From positions 1 through 64,000 of the forward strand of contig CAAENX010000002.1 of the NCBI GenBank assembly GCA_900757495.1: a stretch of DNA of 64,000 nucleotides, written 5' to 3'. This DNA is from an uncultured Collinsella sp. (GTDB lineage: Bacteria > Actinomycetota > Coriobacteriia > Coriobacteriales > Coriobacteriaceae). A model generated the notes under the pieces. The model did not search any database and had not been told where the DNA came from. It saw only the letters and a program-made list of their open reading frames with translations. A program made the translations under genes and the position numbers. Below, piece after piece: positions 51,068-58,700 of this stretch. The first letter of the stretch is position 1. Each line of letters starts with the position of its first letter.

Positions 51068-53251
51068 GTGAAGGATTCCGACCTCTCCACAACGGCTGCG
51101 CGCGACGCTGCCCGCATCGTTTGGTTTAAGCGCTACCCCGCCAAGCAGACGCTCATCGCATTTTTGCTCGCGCTGTTGGCGACCACGGCGTTTTCCATCG
51201 ATCCCGCCCCGGTGTCGAGCAATGCAGTCTTGGCGATTGACCCCAAGGCGACGGGTGCACTGTACGTGTGCTACGAGGTACTCCTCTCGTTTGCCGGCCA
51301 TACCGACGCGGTCATGCTGCTTGCGCTTGCCTGCCTGCTCACGCTGCCGTTTCGCTACGTATTCTTTGGCCGCGGCGACGCTTGGCGTCCCTCGGTGATC
51401 CTTCCGTCGCTGTTCTTTGCCGTCTGTATGGTGTTTGGCCGCAGCTACGACCTCACCGATTCGGCCGAGCTTGTCCTTGGCGACAAGGCGCGCATCATCT
51501 GCGCCTGGATCGGCGGTGTGGGCTGGATGCTCTTGGCGGTCGTTGCCTTCTACCTTGCCTTTGAGTGTCTAGATTGGCTGAGCTCTCGGCGCATTCCATT
51601 TTCCGAAGCGCACTTTGGCCGCGTATGGCGTGTGGCTCACGCCGTGCTCTCGGTCCATCCCTTTGCCGGGCCCTTCCTGGTGCTTATGATCGCCTGGGCG
51701 CCCACGCTCATCGCTTCGCTGCCCGGCCTTTTTATGGGAGATACGGGTGCGCAGATTCGCCAGTGGTTCAACTATCCCAACGGTACGAGTGACTACCTGC
51801 GTCTGCTCAATCCCAATGTGTTGCTCAACGGACATCACCCCGTGGTGCACACGGCTATCATCGGTTCGTGCGTCCAGCTGGGACTTTCACTGTTCAACAG
51901 CGCCAACGCAGGTCTTGCCATCTACACCTGCACTCAGTTCGTCATTACGGCCGCCTGCATGGCCTATTCCATCTCGTCGCTGCGCAAGCTGGGCGTGAGC
52001 CTGCCGGTCCGCGGCGTGATCTTGCTGTTCTTTATGTTCATGCCCATGTTCTCCAACTACGCGGCCCTGCTTACCAAAGATGTGCTGTTTGCCGACGCGT
52101 TTTTGGTGCTGTTGGTGCAGACCGTGAAGCTCGTGGCCTGCGGCCTGCCCCGTCGCTATGCCAATGCCGAGCGTGCGGGCGATCCCAGGCCCGTGCTCTT
52201 TGCGCGCCATGACTGGCTGCTGCTCGCTCTGGGCGCCATGGGTTCCACGTTTCTGCGCAACGGCGGCCTGGTGTTTCCCCTGGCGGCATGCGTAATCGCG
52301 GCGGCGTTTTGCGCATGGGACGCGCAGGTGGCCCATCGTGCAGGCAAGCAGGCTGGTGCTGCGCCTTCGGGCGCCATCCCGCGTTTCCGCTGGGTGGGAG
52401 TTCTTGCGGTGCTTGCACTCTGCCTTGCCTCTAATATGTACTTCACTAAGGTCTTTATGCCGGCACACGACATCACGCCTGGTTCCAAGCGCGAAATCCT
52501 CTCGATTCCGTTCCAGCAGACGGCTCGTTTCGTCCAAAAGCACGACGGCCTCAACTCGGGCGTCAACCCCACGGTTAAGGAGGACGGCACCATCGTGGAG
52601 GCTCCTTGCGACGGCTTGGTGACCGATGAAGAGCGTTCCGTGATCGACCGGATACTCAAGTACGACAATCTGGGCCACCGTTACGACCCGGATAAGTCGG
52701 ACGCCGTCAAAAATTGCTTTAACGAGTACGCCTCGCAGGAGGACATCAAGGCCTATTTTGAGGTGTGGGCCCATATGTTCAAAAAGGATCCCGAGTGCTA
52801 TATCTCGGCGCTCATCAATAACTACTACGGCTACTTTTATCCGAGTGCCCGCGATGCGTGGGTCTACAGCACGGCGCGCAGTGCCGAGATTATGGCACGC
52901 CCCGATAACCTCAAGTACTTCGACTTCCATCCGGTCGATAGCAAGGTCGTGCGCTGGTGCGACCACCTGAGCAACCTGTATCGCGTGGCAGTACAACGCG
53001 TCCCGTTTATCTCGCTCACCATGAGCTCGGCCACCTATGTGTGGATCATGATCGCCGTGGTGGTCTATCTGTTACGTCGTCATTCGTGGCGCGGGCTGGC
53101 CATTTGGGTGCCGCTGCTGGGCGTGCTCGCCGTGTGCCTGATCGGTCCCTGCAACGGCTCGACCTACATGCGCTACCTGTATCCGGTCATCGTCTGCATG
53201 CCCTTTGCCATCGGCGCCACCATCACCCGCAGCGACCTCCTCTGGTCCTAA
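51068..53251 (+). CDS. Large polytopic membrane protein (DUF6020-like)
   Basis: Protein of 727 residues starting at GTG. About eleven to thirteen membrane helices occupy residues 25-475 and the C-terminal 50 residues. An outer domain of about 160 residues lies at about 480-640, with PGSKREILSIPFQQTARF and YFDFHPVDSKVVRWCDHL. The layout matches DUF6020 proteins, which resemble glycosyltransferases of the GT-C type and are found in Gram-positive gut bacteria. Involvement in cell-surface glycan assembly is an inference. It lies between lgt and the yebC operon. A variant hairpin starts two bases after the stop. Confidence 0.75.
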   Translation: MKDSDLSTTAARDAARIVWFKRYPAKQTLIAFLLALLATTAFSIDPAPVSSNAVLAIDPKATGALYVCYEVLLSFAGHTDAVMLLALACLLTLPFRYVFFGRGDAWRPSVILPSLFFAVCMVFGRSYDLTDSAELVLGDKARIICAWIGGVGWMLLAVVAFYLAFECLDWLSSRRIPFSEAHFGRVWRVAHAVLSVHPFAGPFLVLMIAWAPTLIASLPGLFMGDTGAQIRQWFNYPNGTSDYLRLLNPNVLLNGHHPVVHTAIIGSCVQLGLSLFNSANAGLAIYTCTQFVITAACMAYSISSLRKLGVSLPVRGVILLFFMFMPMFSNYAALLTKDVLFADAFLVLLVQTVKLVACGLPRRYANAERAGDPRPVLFARHDWLLLALGAMGSTFLRNGGLVFPLAACVIAAAFCAWDAQVAHRAGKQAGAAPSGAIPRFRWVGVLAVLALCLASNMYFTKVFMPAHDITPGSKREILSIPFQQTARFVQKHDGLNSGVNPTVKEDGTIVEAPCDGLVTDEERSVIDRILKYDNLGHRYDPDKSDAVKNCFNEYASQEDIKAYFEVWAHMFKKDPECYISALINNYYGYFYPSARDAWVYSTARSAEIMARPDNLKYFDFHPVDSKVVRWCDHLSNLYRVAVQRVPFISLTMSSATYVWIMIAVVVYLLRRHSWRGLAIWVPLLGVLAVCLIGPCNGSTYMRYLYPVIVCMPFAIGATITRSDLLWS

Positions 53252-53253
53252 TG

Positions 53254-53284
53254 TGGTGCAAAGGGGATAGGTTACTTGGCACCA
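53254..53284 (+). repeat. GGGATAGG hairpin element, copy I (TGGTGC subtype)
   Basis: TGGTGC (53254-53259) pairs with GCACCA (53279-53284) around AAAGGGGATAGGTTACTTG. A third stem sequence with the same loop theme, 2 bp after the membrane-protein stop. Confidence 0.65.
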
Positions 53285-53416
53285 AGGGGTTGCATCATCA
53301 CGACGCCTTCATTTTGGGGTTTATCTCGCAGACCAGTAGGTATATCATAACGACGTTTGTTTATATTGCCCCGGCATCTGCGCTGGGCTTTAGGTCGAAA
53401 CCGATAGGAGACACGT

Positions 53417-54223
53417 ATGTCCGGACACTCTAAGTGGGCCACAACCAAGCATCGTAAGGGCGCGCAGGACGCCAAGCGTTCCGCCCTCTTCTCCAAGCTG
53501 AGCCGCAACATCACCGTTGCTGCCCGTCTCGGCGGCGACCCGCTGCCCGAGAACAACGCCAGCCTTGCTGCTGCTGTTGCCAAGGCCAAGGCTCAGTCCA
53601 TGCCCAAGGACAAGATCAAGTCCGCTATCGACAAGGCCTTCGGTTCGGGTGCCGACGCCGCCGTCTACGAGAACATCGTGTACGAGGGCTATGGCCCTGC
53701 CGGCGTTGCCGTCTACGTTGACTGCCTGACCGATAACCGCAACCGTACCGCCGCCGATGTCCGTTCCGCCTTCTCCCACGCTGGCGGCAACCTGGGCACC
53801 TCCGGCTCCGTCGCCTTCCAGTTTGAGCGTAAGGGCCAGATCGTCGTCGCCAAGGAGATCCTGGACGAGAACGCCAAGAAGGAGATCATGATCGCCAACG
53901 GTGCTGCCGGTGACGAGGATGAGTTCATGATGGCCATCGCCGAGGCCGGCGGCGAGGACTACGAGGACGCCGGCGAGGAATGGATCGTCTGGACCGCCGC
54001 CAATGACGTCATGGCTGTTTCCAAGGCGCTCGAGGAGCAGGGCGTCCAGGTCAAGGGCTCCGAGACCACCATGGTCCCGACCACCCCGACCGAGGTCTCC
54101 GGCGCCGACGCCAAGAAGGTTCAGCGCCTCATCGACCGTCTCGAGGAGCTCGACGACGTCCAGGATGTTTACAGCACCATGGACATGACTGACGAGGTCA
54201 TCGCTGCCCTCGAGGAGGAGTAG
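53417..54223 (+). CDS. YebC/PmpR-family DNA-binding protein
   Basis: Protein of 268 residues beginning MSGHSKWATTKHRKGAQDAKR, the standard YebC start, with three domains. The family was named for transcription regulation, and short YebC2-type members have been linked to easing ribosome stalling at proline-rich sequences. Typical length is about 245; the additional residues are an acidic stretch at about 160-180. GGAGACACGT upstream. Followed by a good terminator. Confidence 0.93.
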   Translation: MSGHSKWATTKHRKGAQDAKRSALFSKLSRNITVAARLGGDPLPENNASLAAAVAKAKAQSMPKDKIKSAIDKAFGSGADAAVYENIVYEGYGPAGVAVYVDCLTDNRNRTAADVRSAFSHAGGNLGTSGSVAFQFERKGQIVVAKEILDENAKKEIMIANGAAGDEDEFMMAIAEAGGEDYEDAGEEWIVWTAANDVMAVSKALEEQGVQVKGSETTMVPTTPTEVSGADAKKVQRLIDRLEELDDVQDVYSTMDMTDEVIAALEEE

Positions 54224-54292
54224 CGCCTGCACGGGTTAAGCCGTGCATATCTGGGCATAATGAAACGAGCATGCAAGTCTCGTGGAATAGAT

Positions 54293-54334
54293 GAGCCGGA
54301 TCCGCGTGCGTACAGCACCGGACCCGGCTCTTTT
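54293..54334 (+). terminator. Intrinsic terminator after yebC
   Basis: GAGCCGGATCCG (54293-54304) pairs with CGGACCCGGCTC (54319-54330) with one mismatch, followed by TTTTATAAT. TATAAT at 54334-54339 may also serve as a -10 box for the next operon. Confidence 0.75.
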
Positions 54335-54388
54335 ATAATGATACGAATCGTTTTGCATTCTGTGGACCGAAACCTGAAGGGAGCGCGC

Positions 54389-54934
54389 GTGCGCGTACTC
54401 AAACGAGCCCTAGCGATTGTGTATCTTGCCGCCGCCATCGTGGCGCTGGGCACGCTTGTCTGCCAGTTTTGGGGGCCATATACCTATCGCTTTATGCTGC
54501 TGATGCGCGATGCTGCGCCGCGTATCGTTGTTACGGCGTGCGGCGGTGTCGTGGCGCTCGGCGTGCTCGTGGGTTTCTTCCGCCTGATGTTTGCTCGTCG
54601 CGAGCCGTCCTGCGTGCATCCAGCGGGGGAGCGCAATATCGAGGTCACGCTCGCGGCCCTCTCCTCGTGTGCTCGCGCTGCGGCAGAGCGCGACGACCGT
54701 GTGATGATCGAGCATGTCGAGGCACGCGTGCAGGGCTCCGACGAATCTCGTGTCCGTTTTAAGGTCGATGCCATCGCGCTCGATGATAAAGATGTCGCTT
54801 CCCTTGCCACCTCGATGCAGCAGCGCATCGAGAAGGCCTGCGACACCATGCTCGGCACGCCGGGCACGACCGCGCGCGTCCGTTTTTTGCCGTCCAAGAC
54901 TACCGTCCAGACCGTGGAGGTTTCCGGTGAGTGA
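54389..54934 (+). CDS. AmaP-like alkaline-shock membrane anchor protein
   Basis: Protein of 181 residues starting at GTG with AAGGGAGC upstream. Two membrane helices (about 7-27 and 45-67) lead to a cytoplasmic domain of about 110 residues similar to the Asp23-like fold of AmaP. In Staphylococcus, AmaP anchors Asp23 at the membrane. Here a DUF2273 protein and an Asp23 protein follow directly, overlapping by 8 bp and then after 44 bp, so the whole module is present. Confidence 0.82.
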   Translation: MRVLKRALAIVYLAAAIVALGTLVCQFWGPYTYRFMLLMRDAAPRIVVTACGGVVALGVLVGFFRLMFARREPSCVHPAGERNIEVTLAALSSCARAAAERDDRVMIEHVEARVQGSDESRVRFKVDAIALDDKDVASLATSMQQRIEKACDTMLGTPGTTARVRFLPSKTTVQTVEVSGE

Positions 54935-55304
54935 TACCAACCAAGACAAGACCGCCCGCACGCCGCGCTTGACGATCGACCAGAACGCTACGCCGGCAGG
55001 CGAGTCCGCCGACACCAAGCCCAAGGCCGGCGAGCAGCACGACAGCGCCGCCAACGACTTTGACGAGGCCATGGGCCTCGTCAAAGGCACGGGTGCTGCC
55101 ATCTGGAGCTACGCCGTACGCCATCCCAACACCACGCTCGGCGCCGTCGCTGGCTTTATCCTCGCCGTGCTGGTGCTTACGCTGGGCCTGTGGGATACGC
55201 TCGTCATCGCGTTCTTTGTGCTCATCGGTGCCGTGATTGGCCAGATTCGTGATGGCGAAAACGGCATCGTCAACTTCTTCGGGCGCCTGTTTAGCGGCCG
55301 TTAA
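54927..55304 (+). CDS. DUF2273-family small membrane protein
   Basis: Protein of 125 residues. A hydrophilic, Asp/Lys-rich N-terminus of about 65 residues precedes two hydrophobic helices (about 70-110) with HPNTTLGAVAGFILAVLV and VIGQIRDGENG, typical of DUF2273. In the Asp23 module it acts with AmaP as a membrane partner. It starts at GTG with GTGGAGG upstream and overlaps the AmaP stop. The long N-terminus is unusual, since most DUF2273 proteins are about 60-80 residues. Confidence 0.85.
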   Translation: MSDTNQDKTARTPRLTIDQNATPAGESADTKPKAGEQHDSAANDFDEAMGLVKGTGAAIWSYAVRHPNTTLGAVAGFILAVLVLTLGLWDTLVIAFFVLIGAVIGQIRDGENGIVNFFGRLFSGR

Positions 55305-55348
55305 TACGTATTCGACTGTCGCATCCGCGGCAGGCATAAGGAGGAACC

Positions 55349-55873
55349 ATGGCTTTTAACACGAAGGTCGATGTAGCCGATACCGAGCTCGAGGCGAACG
55401 AGGCCATCGCCGATGCCGGGGACGTGACGCTCGAGGACGAGGCGCTCGTCGAGGCCGAGTCCGATGCGGACGAGGACAACGAGGAGATGGACGAGGAGGC
55501 GGACGAGTCCGAGGACTCGCTGACCTATTCCAACGGCGTGATCGAGAAGATCGTCGCCATGGCCACTCGCGAGGTGCCGCACGTTTTGGGCATGAAGGGT
55601 AACCTTATGCACTTTGTGCAGGAACAGTTTGGTGCCGAGAACCTGACCAAGGGCGTGACGGTCGAGGTCACCGACGACAACCGCGTGGTCGTCAACATTT
55701 CGGTCATCATCGAGTACGGTGCCTATGCGCCTGCGATCTTTGACGACGTTAAGGCGCGCGTCACCGAGCGTCTGGCAGCGATGACCGGCCTTGAGGTGGC
55801 AGGCGTCAACCTACGCATCGAGGATGTCATCACCCCCGAGGAGTACGAGCACCGCACCAGCCAGCACGAGTAG
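55349..55873 (+). CDS. Asp23/Gls24-family envelope stress response protein
   Basis: Protein of 174 residues. A strongly acidic N-terminus (about 10-55, Glu/Asp-rich) leads to the Asp23 domain (about 60-165) with LTYSNGVIEKIVAMATREV, VTVEVTDDNRVVVNISVIIEYG and a terminal VNLRIEDV motif. Asp23 proteins polymerise beneath the membrane and respond to cell-envelope stress. AGGAGG upstream at ideal spacing. Last gene of the module. The stop codon is abutted by a GGGACAGG hairpin and a separate terminator. Confidence 0.92.
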   Translation: MAFNTKVDVADTELEANEAIADAGDVTLEDEALVEAESDADEDNEEMDEEADESEDSLTYSNGVIEKIVAMATREVPHVLGMKGNLMHFVQEQFGAENLTKGVTVEVTDDNRVVVNISVIIEYGAYAPAIFDDVKARVTERLAAMTGLEVAGVNLRIEDVITPEEYEHRTSQHE

Positions 55874-55912
55874 CCTGCCAAAAAGGGACAGGTTTATTTT
55901 GGCAGGTTTTAT
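55874..55912 (+). repeat. GGGACAGG hairpin element, copy H
   Basis: Begins on the base after the asp23 stop. CCTGCCAAAA...TTTTGGCAGG perfect stem, loop AGGGACAGGTTTA, then TTTTAT. It is identical to copy B from the first arm base through TTTTAT. Confidence 0.88.
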
Positions 55913-55926
55913 CTGCGAAAACGTTA

Positions 55927-55967
55927 AACGGCCGACCGCGCAAGCAAAAGCGTGGCCGGCCGTTTTT
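55927..55967 (+). terminator. Intrinsic terminator of the Asp23 operon
   Basis: AAACGGCCGACC (55927-55938) pairs with GGCCGGCCGTTT (55954-55965), one G-T wobble, then TTTTT. It lies just after hairpin copy H. Confidence 0.9.
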
Positions 55968-56079
55968 GTACGCTCCCGATGTAGTCATACCGCTCGTCTA
56001 ACTAAGGGTTGCAATCCCCACGTTCCGCGTTACCCTAATGGGCGCATTGTTTCCAAATTGTTAACGAGGGGTTGCCGTA

Positions 56080-57102
56080 ATGGCCGACGAACACGAGACC
56101 GAAAGCAAGGCATGGGCGATTGAGGCCGCTGCGGCAGAGGCGGCATCGCGTGCCGCCGAGGAGGTGCATCGTCCTCCGGTGGTGCCGATGGAGCGCGTTG
56201 TCGATCGCGATGTTATTGAGCAAGGCGAGCGCGCCGGCCGCAAGCGCAGCCAGGAACCGGGCTTTCCGCGCTTTTTTGCCGAGCTCAACCTGGGCCTGAT
56301 CCTCACGGCCTTTGCCATCGTGGCTTTCAAAACGCCCAATCACTTTGCCTTCGGCGGCACCTCGGGTGTGTCGGTCATTCTTTCTACGCTGTTCCCGACT
56401 CTGCCCGTCGGCGTCTTTATGTGGATTATCAACGCGATCCTGGTCATCCTGGGTTTTATCTTTTTGGAGCGCAAGGCAATCCTTTGGAGTGTCTTTGCCT
56501 CGTTTGCGCTTTCGGCCTACGTCTCGCTGTTTGAGCTCTTCATTCCGACGGATGTTTCGATGACGGGCGATATGTGGCTCGACCTGTGTTTTGCCGTCAT
56601 CTTGCCGGCGCTGGGCAGTGCCATTGTCTTTGACATTGGCGCCTCGACGGGCGGCACGGACATTCTTGCCATGATCCTCAAGCGCCGCACGACGCTTGAG
56701 ATCGGCCGTGCCCTGTTGCTGGTCGATATCGGCATCGTGACCATCGCGGCCTTTTTGTATGGCCCGCGTGTCGGTCTGTACTGTGTGCTCGGTCTGTTTG
56801 CCAAGACGCTTGTGGTCGACAAGGCCATTGAGAGCATCCACCTGCGCAAGGTCTGTACGATTATTTGCGCCGAACCGCGCAAAGTCGAGGAGTTTATCGT
56901 CAAGCATCTCAACCGCACGGCAACGATCAGCCGTGGCTACGGCGCCTTCTCGGGCAAGTGCGTCACGGTGATTATGAGCGTGCTGAGCCGTCGCGAGGCA
57001 GTGCAGCTGCGCCGCTATACCCGCGAGATTGACCCTGATGCCTTCATCACCATCGTCGATAGCTCCGAAATCGTCGGCAAGGGCTTCCGCGGTACGAACT
57101 AG
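56080..57102 (+). CDS. YitT-family membrane protein with DUF2179 domain
   Basis: Protein of 340 residues. A polar Glu/Arg-rich N-terminus (about 70 residues) is followed by five helices (about 72-240) with NHFAFGGTSGVSVIL and FDIGASTGGTDILAMIL, then a cytoplasmic DUF2179 domain (about 255-330) with KVEEFIVKHLNRTATI and EIDPDAFITIVDSSEIVGKGF. YitT proteins are widespread in Firmicutes and lack a firm function. GAGGGG upstream of ATG 56080. The unusually long N-terminal tail is specific to this protein. Confidence 0.88.
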   Translation: MADEHETESKAWAIEAAAAEAASRAAEEVHRPPVVPMERVVDRDVIEQGERAGRKRSQEPGFPRFFAELNLGLILTAFAIVAFKTPNHFAFGGTSGVSVILSTLFPTLPVGVFMWIINAILVILGFIFLERKAILWSVFASFALSAYVSLFELFIPTDVSMTGDMWLDLCFAVILPALGSAIVFDIGASTGGTDILAMILKRRTTLEIGRALLLVDIGIVTIAAFLYGPRVGLYCVLGLFAKTLVVDKAIESIHLRKVCTIICAEPRKVEEFIVKHLNRTATISRGYGAFSGKCVTVIMSVLSRREAVQLRRYTREIDPDAFITIVDSSEIVGKGFRGTN

Positions 57103-57252
57103 TCCGGGCGTACCCTTCGAATCATTGAATAAAGCCACCTGCGTTGCAAATCGGTCATCTTGGGGTATTTGTCCCCACATTGGGCGATAATGATGTCAAA
57201 GACATCGTTTGCGATCCAGGTGATTCGCTCTAGATACGAAGGGATGATTTCG

Positions 57253-58569
57253 ATGTTCTGTTCGCAGTGTGGCGCCCCCATGGGCGATAACGACAAGTTC
57301 TGCGGCGTGTGCGGTGCCCCTAATGCCGGTGCTGCAGCTTCCGCCCCTCAGGGTCAGCCTCAGCAATTTGTCCCTCAGCCTCCCATGAACGCGCCCAAGG
57401 GCTGTGTGGCTCAGGCGTTTGAGGATATGACCAAGACTCCGGGCGTGCTGCAGCGCGTGTGCCAGATTGCCTTTTTGCCGGCGCTGATTTGCGTTGTGTC
57501 GGTGCTCGTGTTGTTTATTCCCGTTATTGGCGGCATTGCGGCTGCCATCGGCTTTTTGGCAGCTTGCATTGCGAGCGTGTGCGGTTCGGGCTTTGGCATC
57601 GAGTGGGGTCGTGATCTTTCGCTCAAGGTCGATGACGGCATGGACCGTCCACTCATGCGTTCCACGTCGTTTGGTCTCGGAGTCTTTTCGAGCGTTATCT
57701 CGGTCGTGCTCGAGGTTATCGCTGCCATTCCCGTTATCGGTGTAGTGCTTTCGCTGGTGGAGGGCGTGGTAATTGGCGCCGCGGGCTCGTATTCTTATTA
57801 CGGCTCTTATGCGCTCGAGGCTGCGCTGTTCGGTTCGCTCGGCCTGCTTGTCCTGGCGCTAATTGCCTCGGCGATTCTGGGTGTCTTCTTTAAGATGTTC
57901 GCCGACATCGCCGTGATGCACTTTGCGGTGACCGGTCGCGTCGAGAGCGCGTTTTCGCTCGATAAGGTCTGGGCCGCCTTTAAGCACAACAAGACCAAGC
58001 TGTTCTGTGCTTCGTTCCTTCCCGAGTTTTTGACGGGCCTGGTCGCCAACGTTGTCACATGGATCTTGACGGTTGTCTTTGGCGCCATTGCCTCTGTCGG
58101 TATGTATAGCTACTACTATCGTCCTACGGTTATTGAGGCGCTTGTTACCGGCGGTGGCATCACGCTCGTGCTGTTCCTGGTGCTGGTCGCTTTTGTCACC
58201 GTATTTCTTACGGTCTTTGGCAAGATGCTCAAGCACCGTGCCGTTGGCTATTGGGTGGCGCGCTACGCAAGCGAGTGGGCCGACGAGGACAAGGACGACG
58301 TCCTGACTTTTGTATTGCCCTTCGAGAAGAAGTCCGCTCCCTCGGGTTACAGCGCTCCGGATGTCGCGCCTGAGTCCGAGCCCAAGCCTGAGCCGGCACC
58401 TGCGCCCGCTCCCGCGACCGAGCCTGAACCGGTGCCCGAGCCTGAGCCGGCGCCCGAGTCTGAGACGGCATCTGAGCCCGAGCCTGCGCCTGCACCTCAG
58501 CCTGCGCCCATGACGGACCCGGAATCCGCGTCCGAGCCAAGCTCCGACGAGGAGCCTCAGGACGAGTAG
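57253..58569 (+). CDS. Zinc-ribbon membrane protein with Pro/Glu-rich tail
   Basis: Protein of 438 residues. The N-terminal zinc ribbon (MFCSQCGAPMGDNDKFCGVCG) has four cysteines. A Pro/Gln-rich linker leads to about six membrane helices (about 75-330) with an EWGRDLSLKVDDGMDRP loop. The C-terminal 85 residues are repeats of PEPxPAP type. This architecture occurs in gut Actinobacteria and Firmicutes, often as DUF4013-like proteins, without a known role. ATG 57253 is chosen because GAAGGG lies at normal spacing; ATG 57244 is too close. Confidence 0.75.
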   Translation: MFCSQCGAPMGDNDKFCGVCGAPNAGAAASAPQGQPQQFVPQPPMNAPKGCVAQAFEDMTKTPGVLQRVCQIAFLPALICVVSVLVLFIPVIGGIAAAIGFLAACIASVCGSGFGIEWGRDLSLKVDDGMDRPLMRSTSFGLGVFSSVISVVLEVIAAIPVIGVVLSLVEGVVIGAAGSYSYYGSYALEAALFGSLGLLVLALIASAILGVFFKMFADIAVMHFAVTGRVESAFSLDKVWAAFKHNKTKLFCASFLPEFLTGLVANVVTWILTVVFGAIASVGMYSYYYRPTVIEALVTGGGITLVLFLVLVAFVTVFLTVFGKMLKHRAVGYWVARYASEWADEDKDDVLTFVLPFEKKSAPSGYSAPDVAPESEPKPEPAPAPAPATEPEPVPEPEPAPESETASEPEPAPAPQPAPMTDPESASEPSSDEEPQDE

Positions 58570-58583
58570 CCATGCCGTCTGCT

Positions 58584-58598
58584 ATTTGGGGACGGGCT
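58584..58598. repeat. ATTTGGGGACGGGCT, variant copy of the GGGACGGGG repeat
   Basis: Close variant of 47924-47939 (one G shifted across the A). It lies 15 bp after the zinc-ribbon gene's stop. Confidence 0.45.
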
Positions 58599-58619
58599 AG
58601 AAATAGCGCATGACAAATG

Positions 58620-58655
58620 AGCGGGGGCGGACGTGTCGAAACGTCCGCCCCCGCT
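58620..58655. terminator. Bidirectional terminator hairpin
   Basis: AGCGGGGGCGGACGT (58620-58634) pairs perfectly with 58641-58655 around a 6-nt loop, between the converging zinc-ribbon and M20 genes. Confidence 0.88.
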
Positions 58656-58700
58656 TTGACATTGCGATGTGGTTATGACTGCGAAATGGCCGTGAATCGA

